A DNA stretch of 39,697 bases from a virus, in IMG/VR virus record IMGVR_UViG_3300027138_000008, positions 1 to 39,697 of that record, one strand, 5' to 3'. This document shows, one piece after another, positions 6,671 through 13,176 of the stretch. The notes beneath the pieces are model-generated. The model saw only the letters and a program-made list of their open reading frames with translations. It did not search any database and was not told where the DNA came from. The translations under genes were made by a program, and so were the position numbers. Numbering within the stretch: position 1 is the first letter of the stretch; every line of letters starts with the position of its first letter.

Positions 6671-7306
6671 ATGAACTACAACCTGATCGACAAGCTGAAG
6701 CTGACCACCCCTGTCGCCAAGCTGAAGTACCCCAAGCTCATCGAACCCGAAACCAAGTTCAACCCTGAGGGTGTCTACAAGGCGACGGCCATCATCGACT
6801 CAGCTGAGGCCGCGGCCCTGGCTGATGCGTTAGACGACCTGCTCACCCGCCACAAGGCATCACTCAAGCAGCAGGACCCCAGCAAGAAGGACTGGAAGCT
6901 GGCTGACCTGCCCTATGGGTACGAGGAGATCGACGGCAAGCCTTGCTTTGTCATCAAGACCAAGATGAAAGCCAAGGGCATTGACCGTGACGGTCGTGCC
7001 TGGTCCTCAGTGCCTGCCCTGTTTGATTCCAAGGGCCAGCCAGTCCGTGACCGTGAGTCGCTCAAGGGCATGTGGTCCGGCACCGTGGCCAAGGTGAACT
7101 TTGAGGCCTGCCCCTTCTATCAGGCAGCCCTTGGTGCCGGCATTACCCTCAGGTTGAAAGCCGTCCAGATCATTGACCTGGTCGAAGGTGGCGGCAGCGC
7201 AGAGAGCTTTGGCTTTGGCGAAGAAGACGGATGGACTGGCACCACGTCGGAGGCAACGCCGTTCGACAGCACGACGTCCGTCCCCTTCGACGAGTCGGAC
7301 TTCTGA
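6671..7306 (+). CDS. T7 gp2.5-like single-stranded-DNA-binding protein
   Basis: A 211-residue protein that coats single-stranded DNA and recruits replication enzymes. It begins MNYNLIDKLKLTTPVAKLKY, has the single OB-fold layout of gp2.5 proteins, and ends in an acidic tail closing with Phe (VPFDESDF). That tail is the hallmark of this class; in T7 it contacts the DNA polymerase and helicase. It is notable that the contact tail is kept although no phage DNA polymerase is present. The gene lies between RNA polymerase and endonuclease, as in T7. Its last 134 bases overlap the longest possible endonuclease frame. Confidence 0.93.
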   Translation: MNYNLIDKLKLTTPVAKLKYPKLIEPETKFNPEGVYKATAIIDSAEAAALADALDDLLTRHKASLKQQDPSKKDWKLADLPYGYEEIDGKPCFVIKTKMKAKGIDRDGRAWSSVPALFDSKGQPVRDRESLKGMWSGTVAKVNFEACPFYQAALGAGITLRLKAVQIIDLVEGGGSAESFGFGEEDGWTGTTSEATPFDSTTSVPFDESDF

Positions 7307-7679
7307 TTACCGCTCCAAGTTTGAGCAGCAAGTTGCTGGCTCATTGAACAAGCGGGGCTTGCCCTTCAACTACGAGGGGCAGGTCCTGCCTTACGTCATC
7401 CACGCCAAGTACACCCCTGACTTCATCCTGCCCAATGGGGTGATGGTTGAAACCAAGGGGCTACTGACACCAGAGGACCGGCGAAAGATGATCGCAGTCA
7501 AGGCCGCACACCCTGACAAGGACATCCGGTTCTGCTTCATGCGGGCTGACACCAAGCTGTCCCGTAGACCTGGCGCCCTGGCCTATTGGCAATGGGCTGA
7601 GCGCCACGGCTTCCTTTGGTGTGAAGGCCACATACCCACCACCTGGTACACCCATGCCATCCAAGTTCCTGAGGCATGA
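7173..7679 (+). CDS. T7 gp3-like endonuclease I (Holliday-junction resolvase), unusual start
   Basis: Cuts branched DNA and degrades host DNA in T7. All catalytic residues are present, numbered in the longest frame: Glu51 (SKFEQQV), Asp83 (YTPDFILPNG), Glu93 and Lys95 (VETKG), the PD-(D/E)xK set of T7 endonuclease I. The family part starts at about 7303 (DYRSKFEQQ), one or two codons from the SSB stop (7304-7306). In this frame there is no ATG before the catalytic Glu: only TTG 7173, GTG 7188 and TTGs at 7209 and 7215, all deep inside the SSB gene, which would add an Arg-rich tail of about 30-45 residues. Either a non-ATG start, a +1 frameshift from the SSB (TTC-T-GAT), or a sequence error must explain it. 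The 3' end overlaps the primase start. Confidence 0.88.
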   Translation: MTWSKVAAAQRALALAKKTDGLAPRRRQRRSTARRPSPSTSRTSDYRSKFEQQVAGSLNKRGLPFNYEGQVLPYVIHAKYTPDFILPNGVMVETKGLLTPEDRRKMIAVKAAHPDKDIRFCFMRADTKLSRRPGALAYWQWAERHGFLWCEGHIPTTWYTHAIQVPEA

Positions 7680-9264
7680 ACCATGCCCGGAGTGCAATAG
7701 CAAAGACAACCTGGCCCGCTACGACGACGGTCACGCCACCTGCTTTGGGTGCGGGTACCAGGAGCAGCCGGCCAAGCAAGAGAAGCTGGAACCTATCCAG
7801 CCCATGGCACCAGTGATCACACCCCTGCTGGACTTCGTCACCACCAAAGCCCTCGATAAGCGGGGGATTCAGGCAGATACCTGCAAGCTGTACGGCTACG
7901 GGTACAGCGTCCACAACGACGTGCCTGTGCAGGTCGCTACCTACCGCAACCAGCAAGGCAAGGAGGTGGCGCAGCACCTGCGTGATGCGAACAAGCGGTT
8001 CCGTTGGCTGGGTGACACCAGCAATATGCAGCTTTGGGGCCAGCACCTCTGGCGTCAAGGCATCGGTGGCAGTGGTGGTGCCTTTGTCGTTGTCACCGAG
8101 GGGGAGATCGACGCCATGTCGGTCAGCCAGGTGCAAGGCAACCGCTATCCCGTGGTGTCCCTACCCAATGGGGCACAGTCGGCCAAGAAGTACCTGGCTG
8201 CCAATGCTGCATGGCTCAGCCAGTTCCAGCGGATTGTGCTGTGCTTCGACAGCGATGAGCCTGGCCAGAAGGCAGCAGAAGATGCACTGACTGTCCTGCC
8301 CCTGGGCAAGGCAGCCATCTGCCGGCTGCCCCGCAAGGACGCCAACGACATGCTGCTGGCAGGCGAGGGTGACCTGCTGCGTGACCTGCTGTGGAAGGCC
8401 ACACCCTCCCGACCCGACGGCATCGTCAATGCCAGCGAACTATGGGAGGAACTGATCAAGCCGGGTGCTGTCTCCATCTGTCAGTACCCATGGCCTGTCC
8501 TCAACGCCATGACCCGTGGCTTCAGGAAAGGGGAGATGACCACCATCTGTGCTGGCAGTGGGGTGGGCAAGTCATCCGTCTGCCGGGAGATTGCCCATCA
8601 CTTCCTGCGGCAGGGCCTGCGTGTTGGCTACATCGCCCTTGAGGAGTCCACCAAGCGGACCATGCAGGGCATCGTTGGCATTGAACTCAACAAGCCCATC
8701 CACCTGGACCCCACCTTGGCCACCGAGGAGGAGCTGCGTGATGGCTTTGAGCGGGTGCTTGGCACCGGTCGCTGCTTCCTGTACGACCACTTTGGGTCCA
8801 TGGATCCCGAGCACCTCATCAACAAGATCAGGTACCTGGCCGATGCAGAGGGCGCAGACATGGTGATCCTTGACCACCTGACCATCGTGATCAGTGGCCT
8901 TGCTGACCTCGATGAACGGCGTGCCATCGACGTCACCTGCACCAAGCTGCGCCAAGTGGTCGAGCAGTCAGGCATTGGCCTGATCCTGGTGTCCCACCTC
9001 AAGCGACCAGAAGGGCGTGGCCATGAGGAAGGTGCTCAGACCTCCCTGTCGCAGCTGCGTGGCAGCCATGCCATTGCCCAGTTGTCGGACATGGTGATCG
9101 GCGCTGAACGCAACCAGCAAGGCGATGTGGCTGAGCGCAATGAACTGCAGCTAAGGGTCCTGAAGAACCGCTTCAGCGGGCAGACAGGACCCTGCGACAA
9201 GCTGCTTTACGACCAGGACACCGGTCGACTGGTCGTTCCTATGTCCCATTACTTCGGCACCTAA
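7654..9264 (+). CDS. T7 gp4-like primase-helicase
   Basis: A two-headed enzyme that makes RNA primers and unwinds DNA at the fork as a hexamer. Numbered from ATG 7654 (536 residues): zinc-binding Cys11, Cys14, Cys30 and Cys33 (CPEC...CFGC); TOPRIM motifs VVTEGEID (Glu149) and CFDSDEPG (Asp199); Walker A AGSGVGKSS at 300-308; Walker B-like MVILDHL and the LILVSHLKRPEGRG motif in the RecA-like helicase half. Length is close to the 566 residues of T7 gp4. An ACCCACCAC word (7634-7642) precedes the start, which overlaps the endonuclease gene by 26 nt. In T7 the DNA polymerase follows shortly after; here two small genes lie in its place. Confidence 0.95.
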   Translation: MPSKFLRHEPCPECNSKDNLARYDDGHATCFGCGYQEQPAKQEKLEPIQPMAPVITPLLDFVTTKALDKRGIQADTCKLYGYGYSVHNDVPVQVATYRNQQGKEVAQHLRDANKRFRWLGDTSNMQLWGQHLWRQGIGGSGGAFVVVTEGEIDAMSVSQVQGNRYPVVSLPNGAQSAKKYLAANAAWLSQFQRIVLCFDSDEPGQKAAEDALTVLPLGKAAICRLPRKDANDMLLAGEGDLLRDLLWKATPSRPDGIVNASELWEELIKPGAVSICQYPWPVLNAMTRGFRKGEMTTICAGSGVGKSSVCREIAHHFLRQGLRVGYIALEESTKRTMQGIVGIELNKPIHLDPTLATEEELRDGFERVLGTGRCFLYDHFGSMDPEHLINKIRYLADAEGADMVILDHLTIVISGLADLDERRAIDVTCTKLRQVVEQSGIGLILVSHLKRPEGRGHEEGAQTSLSQLRGSHAIAQLSDMVIGAERNQQGDVAERNELQLRVLKNRFSGQTGPCDKLLYDQDTGRLVVPMSHYFGT

Positions 9265-9270
9265 CCCACC

Positions 9271-9492
9271 ATGAACTGCCCCAAATGCAACTGCGACCTC
9301 ATCCGCACCACGATGAGCAGGCACTATCGAGGCGACGCCGTCATTCGCAGGAGGAAATGCACAAGCTGCAGCCATGCCTGGTACACGATGGAAACACGCA
9401 TCCCAACTGAAGCCATCACCCACGCCAGGACCTACGAAGGGATGTCCACCTTCAAGCTGCGCAAAGACTTTGAGGGCTTGGCTTACCGATGA
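9271..9492 (+). CDS. zinc-ribbon protein resembling the NrdR N-terminal domain
   Basis: A 73-residue protein starting MNCPKCNCDLIRTTMSRHYR. Two CxxC knuckles (CPKC and CTSC) are separated by an IRRRKC segment and followed by HAWYTMETRI. Order and spacing resemble the zinc ribbon of the ribonucleotide-reductase regulator NrdR, but the ATP-cone domain is missing, so it is not a full NrdR. It may bind DNA or a partner protein. It occupies, with the next gene, the place where T7 has its DNA polymerase gene. The start follows the primase stop by 6 nt. Confidence 0.8.
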   Translation: MNCPKCNCDLIRTTMSRHYRGDAVIRRRKCTSCSHAWYTMETRIPTEAITHARTYEGMSTFKLRKDFEGLAYR

Positions 9493-9713
9493 AAGACGAC
9501 TTCTTCTCTGCCCCTGGTCTGCGCATCCAGCGGCAGGTCGACAAATGGAATGGCCCCATGTACCTGGCATGGAAGCCCAACGCCTCCATGTGTTTCGGGG
9601 ATCGCAAGGCCCTGCTCAAGTTCTGCTCCTGGCCAATCAAGACACCGACAGGCGACCGCCTTCGGGAATGGCTGAACAGCTTTGACGAAACATCCACCAC
9701 ACCTGCACCCTGA
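9489..9713 (+). CDS. 74-residue protein between zinc ribbon and exonuclease
   Basis: ATG 9489 overlaps the zinc-ribbon stop (ATGA). The sequence opens MKDDFFSAPGLRIQRQVDKW and has several Trp and Lys residues but no catalytic motif that I know. The pattern MYLAWKPNASMCFGDRKALL and a final helix with a Thr/Pro tail suggest a small soluble protein. Coupling to the zinc ribbon and closeness to the exonuclease (3 nt) suggest a replication or recombination accessory. Not recognised. Confidence 0.7.
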   Translation: MKDDFFSAPGLRIQRQVDKWNGPMYLAWKPNASMCFGDRKALLKFCSWPIKTPTGDRLREWLNSFDETSTTPAP

Positions 9714-9716
9714 CCA

Positions 9717-10484
9717 ATGACCCTCCTCATCGACGCCGACTGGCTGCTCTACTCCGCCTGTGCTGCCAATGAATGTGACATCCGCTGGGATGAATGGACC
9801 CACACCCTTCACCTTGAGCAGGGCGACGTCAAGGACTACATCAGCAGCAGGCTGTCCTTCTGGCGGGACGTCACCTTCGACAACGACCTGATCCTCTGCT
9901 TCTCCGACTACCCCACCTTCCGCCACGAGATCCACCAGGAGTACAAGGCCAACCGCCTTGGCAAACGCAAGCCCCTTGGTATCAGGGACCTCCGCATCTG
10001 GATGGAGCAGACTTACCCAGCCCGTACCTACACAGGCCTGGAAGCTGACGACGTGCTCGGTCTGCTGGCTACCAATGGCACGCTGTCCAACCCCATCGTT
10101 ATCTCACCCGACAAGGACATGCGCACCGTGCCGTGCCAGATCCTGGTCAACGACCAGATCGAAGTGATCCACCCCGTCGATGCAAACCGTGCATGGATGA
10201 CCCAGGTTCTAACCGGTGACAGCACCGACAACTACCAAGGCCTCAAGGGCTTTGGCCCTGTCACTGCAGCCAAGACCCTGGCTGATGCCATCACTTTGCC
10301 TGAGCTATGGGACAAGGTGCTGGGTGCCTACAAGAAGGCTGGCCGTACCTACAGCGATGCAGTCCACATGGCCAGGCTTTCCCGCATCCTGCGCCACGGT
10401 GACTACGACTTCGACACCAGCACCATCAATCTATGGGAGCCAGACACCGACCCCCTCATGAAGGTCGACCAGGCATCCCAATAG
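9717..10484 (+). CDS. T7 gp6-like 5'-3' exonuclease (FEN/PIN family)
   Basis: Removes RNA primers and degrades host DNA in T7. Metal-binding acidic residues of the FEN family are in order: Asp6 (LLIDADWLLYS), Asp64 (FSDYPTFRHE), Glu109, Asp111 and Asp112 (GLEADDVLG), Asp132 and Asp134 (SPDKDM), Asp168 and Asp171 (TGDSTDNYQG), followed by the helix-hairpin-helix segment LKGFGPVTAAKTL. The arch segment EYKANRLGKRKPLG is also typical. Length (255) is in the range of phage members (T7 gp6 has about 300). It is the last rightward gene; its end overlaps the last leftward gene by 29 nt. Confidence 0.94.
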   Translation: MTLLIDADWLLYSACAANECDIRWDEWTHTLHLEQGDVKDYISSRLSFWRDVTFDNDLILCFSDYPTFRHEIHQEYKANRLGKRKPLGIRDLRIWMEQTYPARTYTGLEADDVLGLLATNGTLSNPIVISPDKDMRTVPCQILVNDQIEVIHPVDANRAWMTQVLTGDSTDNYQGLKGFGPVTAAKTLADAITLPELWDKVLGAYKKAGRTYSDAVHMARLSRILRHGDYDFDTSTINLWEPDTDPLMKVDQASQ

Positions 10485-10644
10485 TTTCGTAGATCTGCAT
10501 CAGGCGAGGGTCAGCCTGCACTGCCTTGCCTTGCTGCACATCTTCCTTTGCGATGCGTGATGCCGCCAAGGCCTCGGTCAGTCCCATGCCGAGGCCCTTG
10601 CCGACACCTGCGGCACCGCCACCAGTCATCGCAGGTGAGCACAT
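10456..10644 (-). CDS. small Gly-rich phage protein (MCSPAMTGGG), unknown
   Basis: A 62-residue protein beginning MCSPAMTGGGAAGVGKGLGM and ending ETIGMPGRPS. It shares the Met-Cys start and Gly-rich N-terminus with three other leftward proteins. No known domain. It is the last gene of the leftward arm; its start lies 1 nt beyond the stop of the preceding leftward gene, and its 3' end overlaps the exonuclease gene on the other strand by 29 nt. Confidence 0.65.
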   Translation of the reverse strand: MCSPAMTGGGAAGVGKGLGMGLTEALAASRIAKEDVQQGKAVQADPRLMQIYETIGMPGRPS

Positions 10645-10645
10645 G

Positions 10646-10801
10646 TCAGCGTCCGCGTCGCTTCTTTGCCATACCAGCTTCGCTCAACGCGATGGCCAGT
10701 GCCTGCCGTGGGTTCTTCACCACAGGGCCACCCTTGCCGCTATGCAGTTCGCCCTTCTTGTACTCACGAAGGACAGCAGCAACCTTCTTCTGGCCCTTCA
10801 C
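10646..10801 (-). CDS. 51-residue basic protein of the 'LHSG..GPVVKN..QAIAIALSEA' family
   Basis: A 51-codon frame starting with GTG whose first four bases overlap the preceding stop (GTGA). The product contains VLREYKKGELHSGKGGPVVK and then NPRQALAIALSEAGMAKK, an easily recognised small basic phage family that I believe corresponds to DUF6496. The function is not known; the C-terminus KKRRGR is strongly basic. It is too short for many gene callers. The family match and coupled start make it very likely real. Confidence 0.82.
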   Translation of the reverse strand: MKGQKKVAAVLREYKKGELHSGKGGPVVKNPRQALAIALSEAGMAKKRRGR

Positions 10802-10983
10802 TGCTTCACCTTTCTGGAGACGACACCAGCCAGGATCTCAATGACCCGATAAACACGGGCCACCAGGCGGCTGTACTTGTCCAGCTGTTGATTGTCCTTC
10901 GGGGTGGGGGTCATGTTCACCCACACCAATGCCGCCCCATGAATGGCCACAGCCAAGGCGACGTAGTCAGCAACCCGATCCAT
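10798..10983 (-). CDS. small membrane protein, holin candidate
   Basis: Read from ATG 10983 (61 residues); the frame extends to 11052, but the family-like part starts at MDRVADYVALAVAIHGAALV. Residues 5-24 form one hydrophobic helix, followed by VNMTPTPKDN and a C-terminal helix ending in SRKVKQ. I recall similar 'VNxTPTPKD' proteins near lysis or late genes in other phages, annotated only as membrane proteins. With one span and a basic tail it could be a class III-like holin, but no test in the sequence separates this from other small membrane proteins. The next gene starts within its stop. Confidence 0.65.
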   Translation of the reverse strand: MDRVADYVALAVAIHGAALVWVNMTPTPKDNQQLDKYSRLVARVYRVIEILAGVVSRKVKQ

Positions 10984-11212
10984 CGTGTTCCGGTCGGTGT
11001 ACCTTCCCAGCCTGCCAGGCCTCAGCCAGGTTGTCCCCTGCCTCCTTGGCAAACCACTTCGCTGCTGTCGATTGCTGGTGCCACAGCTGGTTCAGCAGCT
11101 CAGCTGCAGCCATCAGCCCATCCAGGTTCTTGTCGTCGTACAGGTCCTGCAGCAGACGCTGTGTCGCCTCTTTGCGGAGAGCCAGTTCCAGTGGCATCTC
11201 CAGGGCGTTCAT
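10967..11212 (-). CDS. small helical phage protein (81 aa), unknown
   Basis: ATG 11212 overlaps the stop of the preceding leftward gene (ATGA). The protein begins MNALEMPLELALRKEATQRL and is helical throughout, with LLQDLYDDKNLDGLMAAAEL and a Trp-rich second half (LWHQQ, AKWFAKEAGDNLAEAW). I recall such short all-helical proteins next to late genes in podoviruses of cyanobacteria, without known function. It overlaps the next gene by 17 nt. Confidence 0.7.
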   Translation of the reverse strand: MNALEMPLELALRKEATQRLLQDLYDDKNLDGLMAAAELLNQLWHQQSTAAKWFAKEAGDNLAEAWQAGKVHRPEHDGSGC

Positions 11213-11454
11213 TGGTGCGGCACCTCTAGCCTGGCCACCCTCTGTTCAATGTTGTTCAGCCGGCTGAAGGTCTCCTTGCGGTCAGCCTTGATGTCGACGT
11301 GCAGCTGCTCCAACCTGCTGGCCACGTTGTCCACACTGGCGGCCAGGCGGATCACGGCATCCCTGCCTTCACGGCCACGACTGCCCATGGTGCCGATGCC
11401 CATGGCACCGACCGTGATGGCTGCACCCACTACAGCTGCCGCTACCTCGATCAC
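11209..11454 (-). CDS. membrane-anchored coiled-coil protein, spanin- or holin-like
   Basis: Starts with GTG at 11454; 81 residues. Residues 1-23 form a hydrophobic span (MIEVAAAVVGAAITVGAMGI) followed by Arg-rich residues and a heptad-like helix (VDNVASRLEQLHVDIKADRK, then LNNIEQRVARLE). An N-terminal membrane anchor plus coiled coil is the layout of inner-membrane spanins (Rz-type, T7 gp18.5) and of some holin partners. No outer-membrane partner was found, so the lysis role is inference. The neighbouring small membrane protein supports a lysis cluster here. Confidence 0.65.
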   Translation of the reverse strand: MIEVAAAVVGAAITVGAMGIGTMGSRGREGRDAVIRLAASVDNVASRLEQLHVDIKADRKETFSRLNNIEQRVARLEVPHQ

Positions 11455-11506
11455 TGCCAGTCGTTAGCTACGACAGCAGCCTATCTCCTGCTGCCAAGGT
11501 CGCCAA

Positions 11507-11644
11507 TCAGCGACCCTGGCCCCGGCTCTTCTTGCGACCGGGTCTCGGCTTGCTCCTGACGGAGTTGCCGATGCTGGTCTTCTTGTACTTGGCCCGAGAT
11601 TTGAACTCGACCTTGGCAGTACCAGCCTTTGCTTTGACGGCCAT
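11507..11644 (-). CDS. 45-residue basic small phage protein
   Basis: ATG 11644 overlaps the preceding stop by one base (TGATG). The 45 residues run MAVKAKAGTAKVEFKSRAKY followed by KKTSIGNSV and end GRKKSRGQGR. Very basic tail proteins with 'KKTxIG...(Y/S)RGQG' endings recur in many podoviruses and myoviruses near late genes; their function is unknown, although nucleic-acid binding is plausible. It is too short for most callers. Family recall plus the coupled start give good support. Confidence 0.75.
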   Translation of the reverse strand: MAVKAKAGTAKVEFKSRAKYKKTSIGNSVRSKPRPGRKKSRGQGR

Positions 11645-11958
11645 CAGCTGGCCCAGGGCAAGCCGGAGGCCTTGCTAGGGGCACGCTGTTCATCGAGCTG
11701 GGCGAGCAGTGCCTGGCCGATTTCCAGCACCTTGTCGCTGCCAAGGGCTTCCTTGACCCAGCCGATCACCTGCTCTTCAGTCAGGTCAGCGAAGGGGATC
11801 AAAGTCTCAGGACGCTCAAAGCCAATGGAGCCATAGGCACCGGCGCGGTACACCTGGTCTTCCGACACGGCGTCGATGGTGTAATGGGCAGTGAAGACGT
11901 AGCCATCAGCGGTCTCCCGCTCCAGGTTGGCGATCTTCCAAGCAACAGAGACGGTCAT
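11644..11958 (-). CDS. phage protein of the 'WKIANLERE.ADGYV..AHY' family
   Basis: A 104-residue protein from ATG 11958. The pattern MTVSVAWKIANLERETADGY, then AYGSIGFERPETLIPFADLT, then EEQVIGWVKEALG is a recognisable small phage family (I believe catalogued as DUF7936; number not certain). Predicted beta-rich N-terminal half with helical C-terminus. Role unknown; I recall relatives near structural genes. It precedes the 45-residue gene with a one-base overlap. Confidence 0.8.
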   Translation of the reverse strand: MTVSVAWKIANLERETADGYVFTAHYTIDAVSEDQVYRAGAYGSIGFERPETLIPFADLTEEQVIGWVKEALGSDKVLEIGQALLAQLDEQRAPSKASGLPWAS

Positions 11959-12036
11959 TGGTGGTAGGTGGAATCGGTTGAATGATAAAGAGTGATGCCA
12001 CCTGTTAAAGGCCGGTGGCCCGCCTAGTGAAGGTGA

Positions 12037-12258
12037 CTACTGGGCTTCGGTTACAGGCTCACTGGCGTCGAGTTCTCTGGCAATTTCTTTGAGGTGTTCA
12101 GCGCAGCACATACCGTTCCAATCAAAATAAAATTGTTCTGCCACAGTACGAAGAGCGGCGGCAAGCATTTCAGCCTCTGTGACTTCGCAGTTATAAAGAT
12201 CGGCCAAAGTGCCGTAGGCGTCCCAGACAGCTTGCGCTTGGGGTGAAAGTTCAGACAT
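12037..12258 (-). CDS. LSPxAQAV-family small protein (copy 2)
   Basis: A 73-residue protein starting MSELSPQAQAVWDAYGTLAD, clearly related to the rightward protein at 2526-2804 (MADLSPAAQAVLDA), with the same following helix (AALRTVAEQF) and a C-terminal EIARELD helix. It is shorter and lacks part of the centre. The surrounding DNA is visibly more AT-rich than the neighbouring genes. Paralogues on both arms suggest separate capture or duplication followed by divergence. Confidence 0.75.
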   Translation of the reverse strand: MSELSPQAQAVWDAYGTLADLYNCEVTEAEMLAAALRTVAEQFYFDWNGMCCAEHLKEIARELDASEPVTEAQ

Positions 12259-12298
12259 AGTAGCGGGAATGACTAAAAGGCTTGAGGCAACGAGGAAA

Positions 12299-12625
12299 TT
12301 ATTTATTTCCTAGAGGTGGCAGTTGCTCTGGTAGTGAGACTGACTCAAGAATTTCTCTGTTTAAATCAAGAGCAGACCAAATAACAGGCATACGAGTATC
12401 AATAGCACTGTCGTATGTGCTAATAATGACAGACATTCGGTAACGAGGCGTGTTCTTCCTGATGTACTTAAGAGTTTCATCACTTTGTTCTAGCAGGGGC
12501 TGGGACAGGGCGGCTTGAGCGCGGGTCATTGCATCCGAGCAATGCCCCTCCTTCAACTCCCAGGATCTGTAGTGGCAACAAAGCTCTTGTAGCAATTCAG
12601 CGCACAGCGCTCGGAAGTTAGTCAT
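12299..12625 (-). CDS. ALCAELL-family small cyanophage protein
   Basis: A 108-residue protein from ATG 12625, which overlaps the stop of the 23-residue membrane peptide gene (ATGA); the frame is open to 12685 but that part belongs to the peptide gene in another frame. The N-terminus MTNFRALCAELLQELCCHYR and a central MTRAQAALSQPLLEQ recall a family of small proteins in picocyanobacteria and cyanophages. The C-terminal part (residues about 60-108) does not follow the family and may be a fusion or divergence. Function unknown. Confidence 0.65.
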   Translation of the reverse strand: MTNFRALCAELLQELCCHYRSWELKEGHCSDAMTRAQAALSQPLLEQSDETLKYIRKNTPRYRMSVIISTYDSAIDTRMPVIWSALDLNREILESVSLPEQLPPLGNK

Positions 12626-12693
12626 TTGAAGTACCAAGCAAAGATGAAAATAAGCAAGACGGCGGAAAGTAACGCGGACTGGCAATCAGTCAT
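12622..12693 (-). CDS. 23-residue transmembrane microprotein
   Basis: ATG 12693 overlaps the preceding gene's end by eight bases, and its TGA overlaps the next ATG (ATGA, 12622-12625). The peptide is MTDCQSALLSAVLLIFIFAW followed by YFK: a short polar start, a 15-residue hydrophobic span and an aromatic-basic end. A GGAG sequence lies seven bases before the ATG. It fills exactly the gap between two family-recognised genes and keeps translational coupling on both sides, which argues for a real gene. Possible roles include membrane disturbance or regulation of a host membrane protein; none is shown. Confidence 0.55.
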   Translation of the reverse strand: MTDCQSALLSAVLLIFIFAWYFK

Positions 12694-13027
12694 TAAGTTG
12701 CTCCAGTGCGCGTGCGATGGTGGCGAAATCGTCGTTGTTATGTGGATTCCAGTTGCGGTGCATGGCCTCCAATGCTCGCTCCTTCAAGCTCGGCACTTTC
12801 GGACGTCGCCCAGCGCGGAGTGACGGGATTAGATCCCGGTGTGTGGCCAGGTTCTGCCAATGAAGCCAATCACAGCACGCCTCTAGCTCCTTGTCGGCGC
12901 CCCATTGGGCGGCGCGGACAGCAACCCAGTTAATTGGACCACATGGGTCTTGTTTGGCTTGGTCGTACCACTGCTGCACCAGCTCCGGCGGCGGGGCAAT
13001 GGGATGCCTGTAATCTTGTTGGGTCAT
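12686..13027 (-). CDS. HPIAPPPELVQQW-family cyanophage protein
   Basis: A 113-residue protein from ATG 13027. The opening MTQQDYRHPIAPPPELVQQW and the later AVRAAQWGADKELEACCDWL identify a small family that I know from picocyanobacteria and their phages, of unknown function. It is the first gene of an accessory cassette of three such families (with 12299-12625 and 12037-12258). A 149-nt noncoding gap precedes it, the widest inside the leftward arm apart from that before the capsid gene, so the cassette may have its own promoter, though none was clear. Confidence 0.8.
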   Translation of the reverse strand: MTQQDYRHPIAPPPELVQQWYDQAKQDPCGPINWVAVRAAQWGADKELEACCDWLHWQNLATHRDLIPSLRAGRRPKVPSLKERALEAMHRNWNPHNNDDFATIARALEQLND

Positions 13028-13176
13028 GGTTTCTAGGGAATCGTGGCCAGGGGCAGGGTGTTGCAAGCACCGCTGCTCCACCAACATACCATGTGCTACA
13101 GTGCTGCGGCTGACAAGGCACCGCAACGGTTGTGATATTCCGTTGCATGGGGGCAGGGGTGAGATCCTGCCCCTTT
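13028..13176. other. noncoding gap with inverted repeats
   Basis: No gene on either strand. The + strand carries GCAACGG/CCGTTGC (13123-13146, ten-base loop) directly followed by the terminator at 13150-13178. A weak extended -10 sequence TGC-TACAGT lies at 13094-13102 without a good -35. This could be a short + strand RNA of about 70 nt, or simply a barrier to rightward transcription. Confidence 0.45.

Noticed and set aside
11588-11610. tRNA T-arm-like sequence on the minus strand
   Set aside because: CGAG and CTCG around TTCAAAT look like a T-arm, but there is no matching acceptor stem or anticodon arm and the bases lie inside the 45-residue coding frame.
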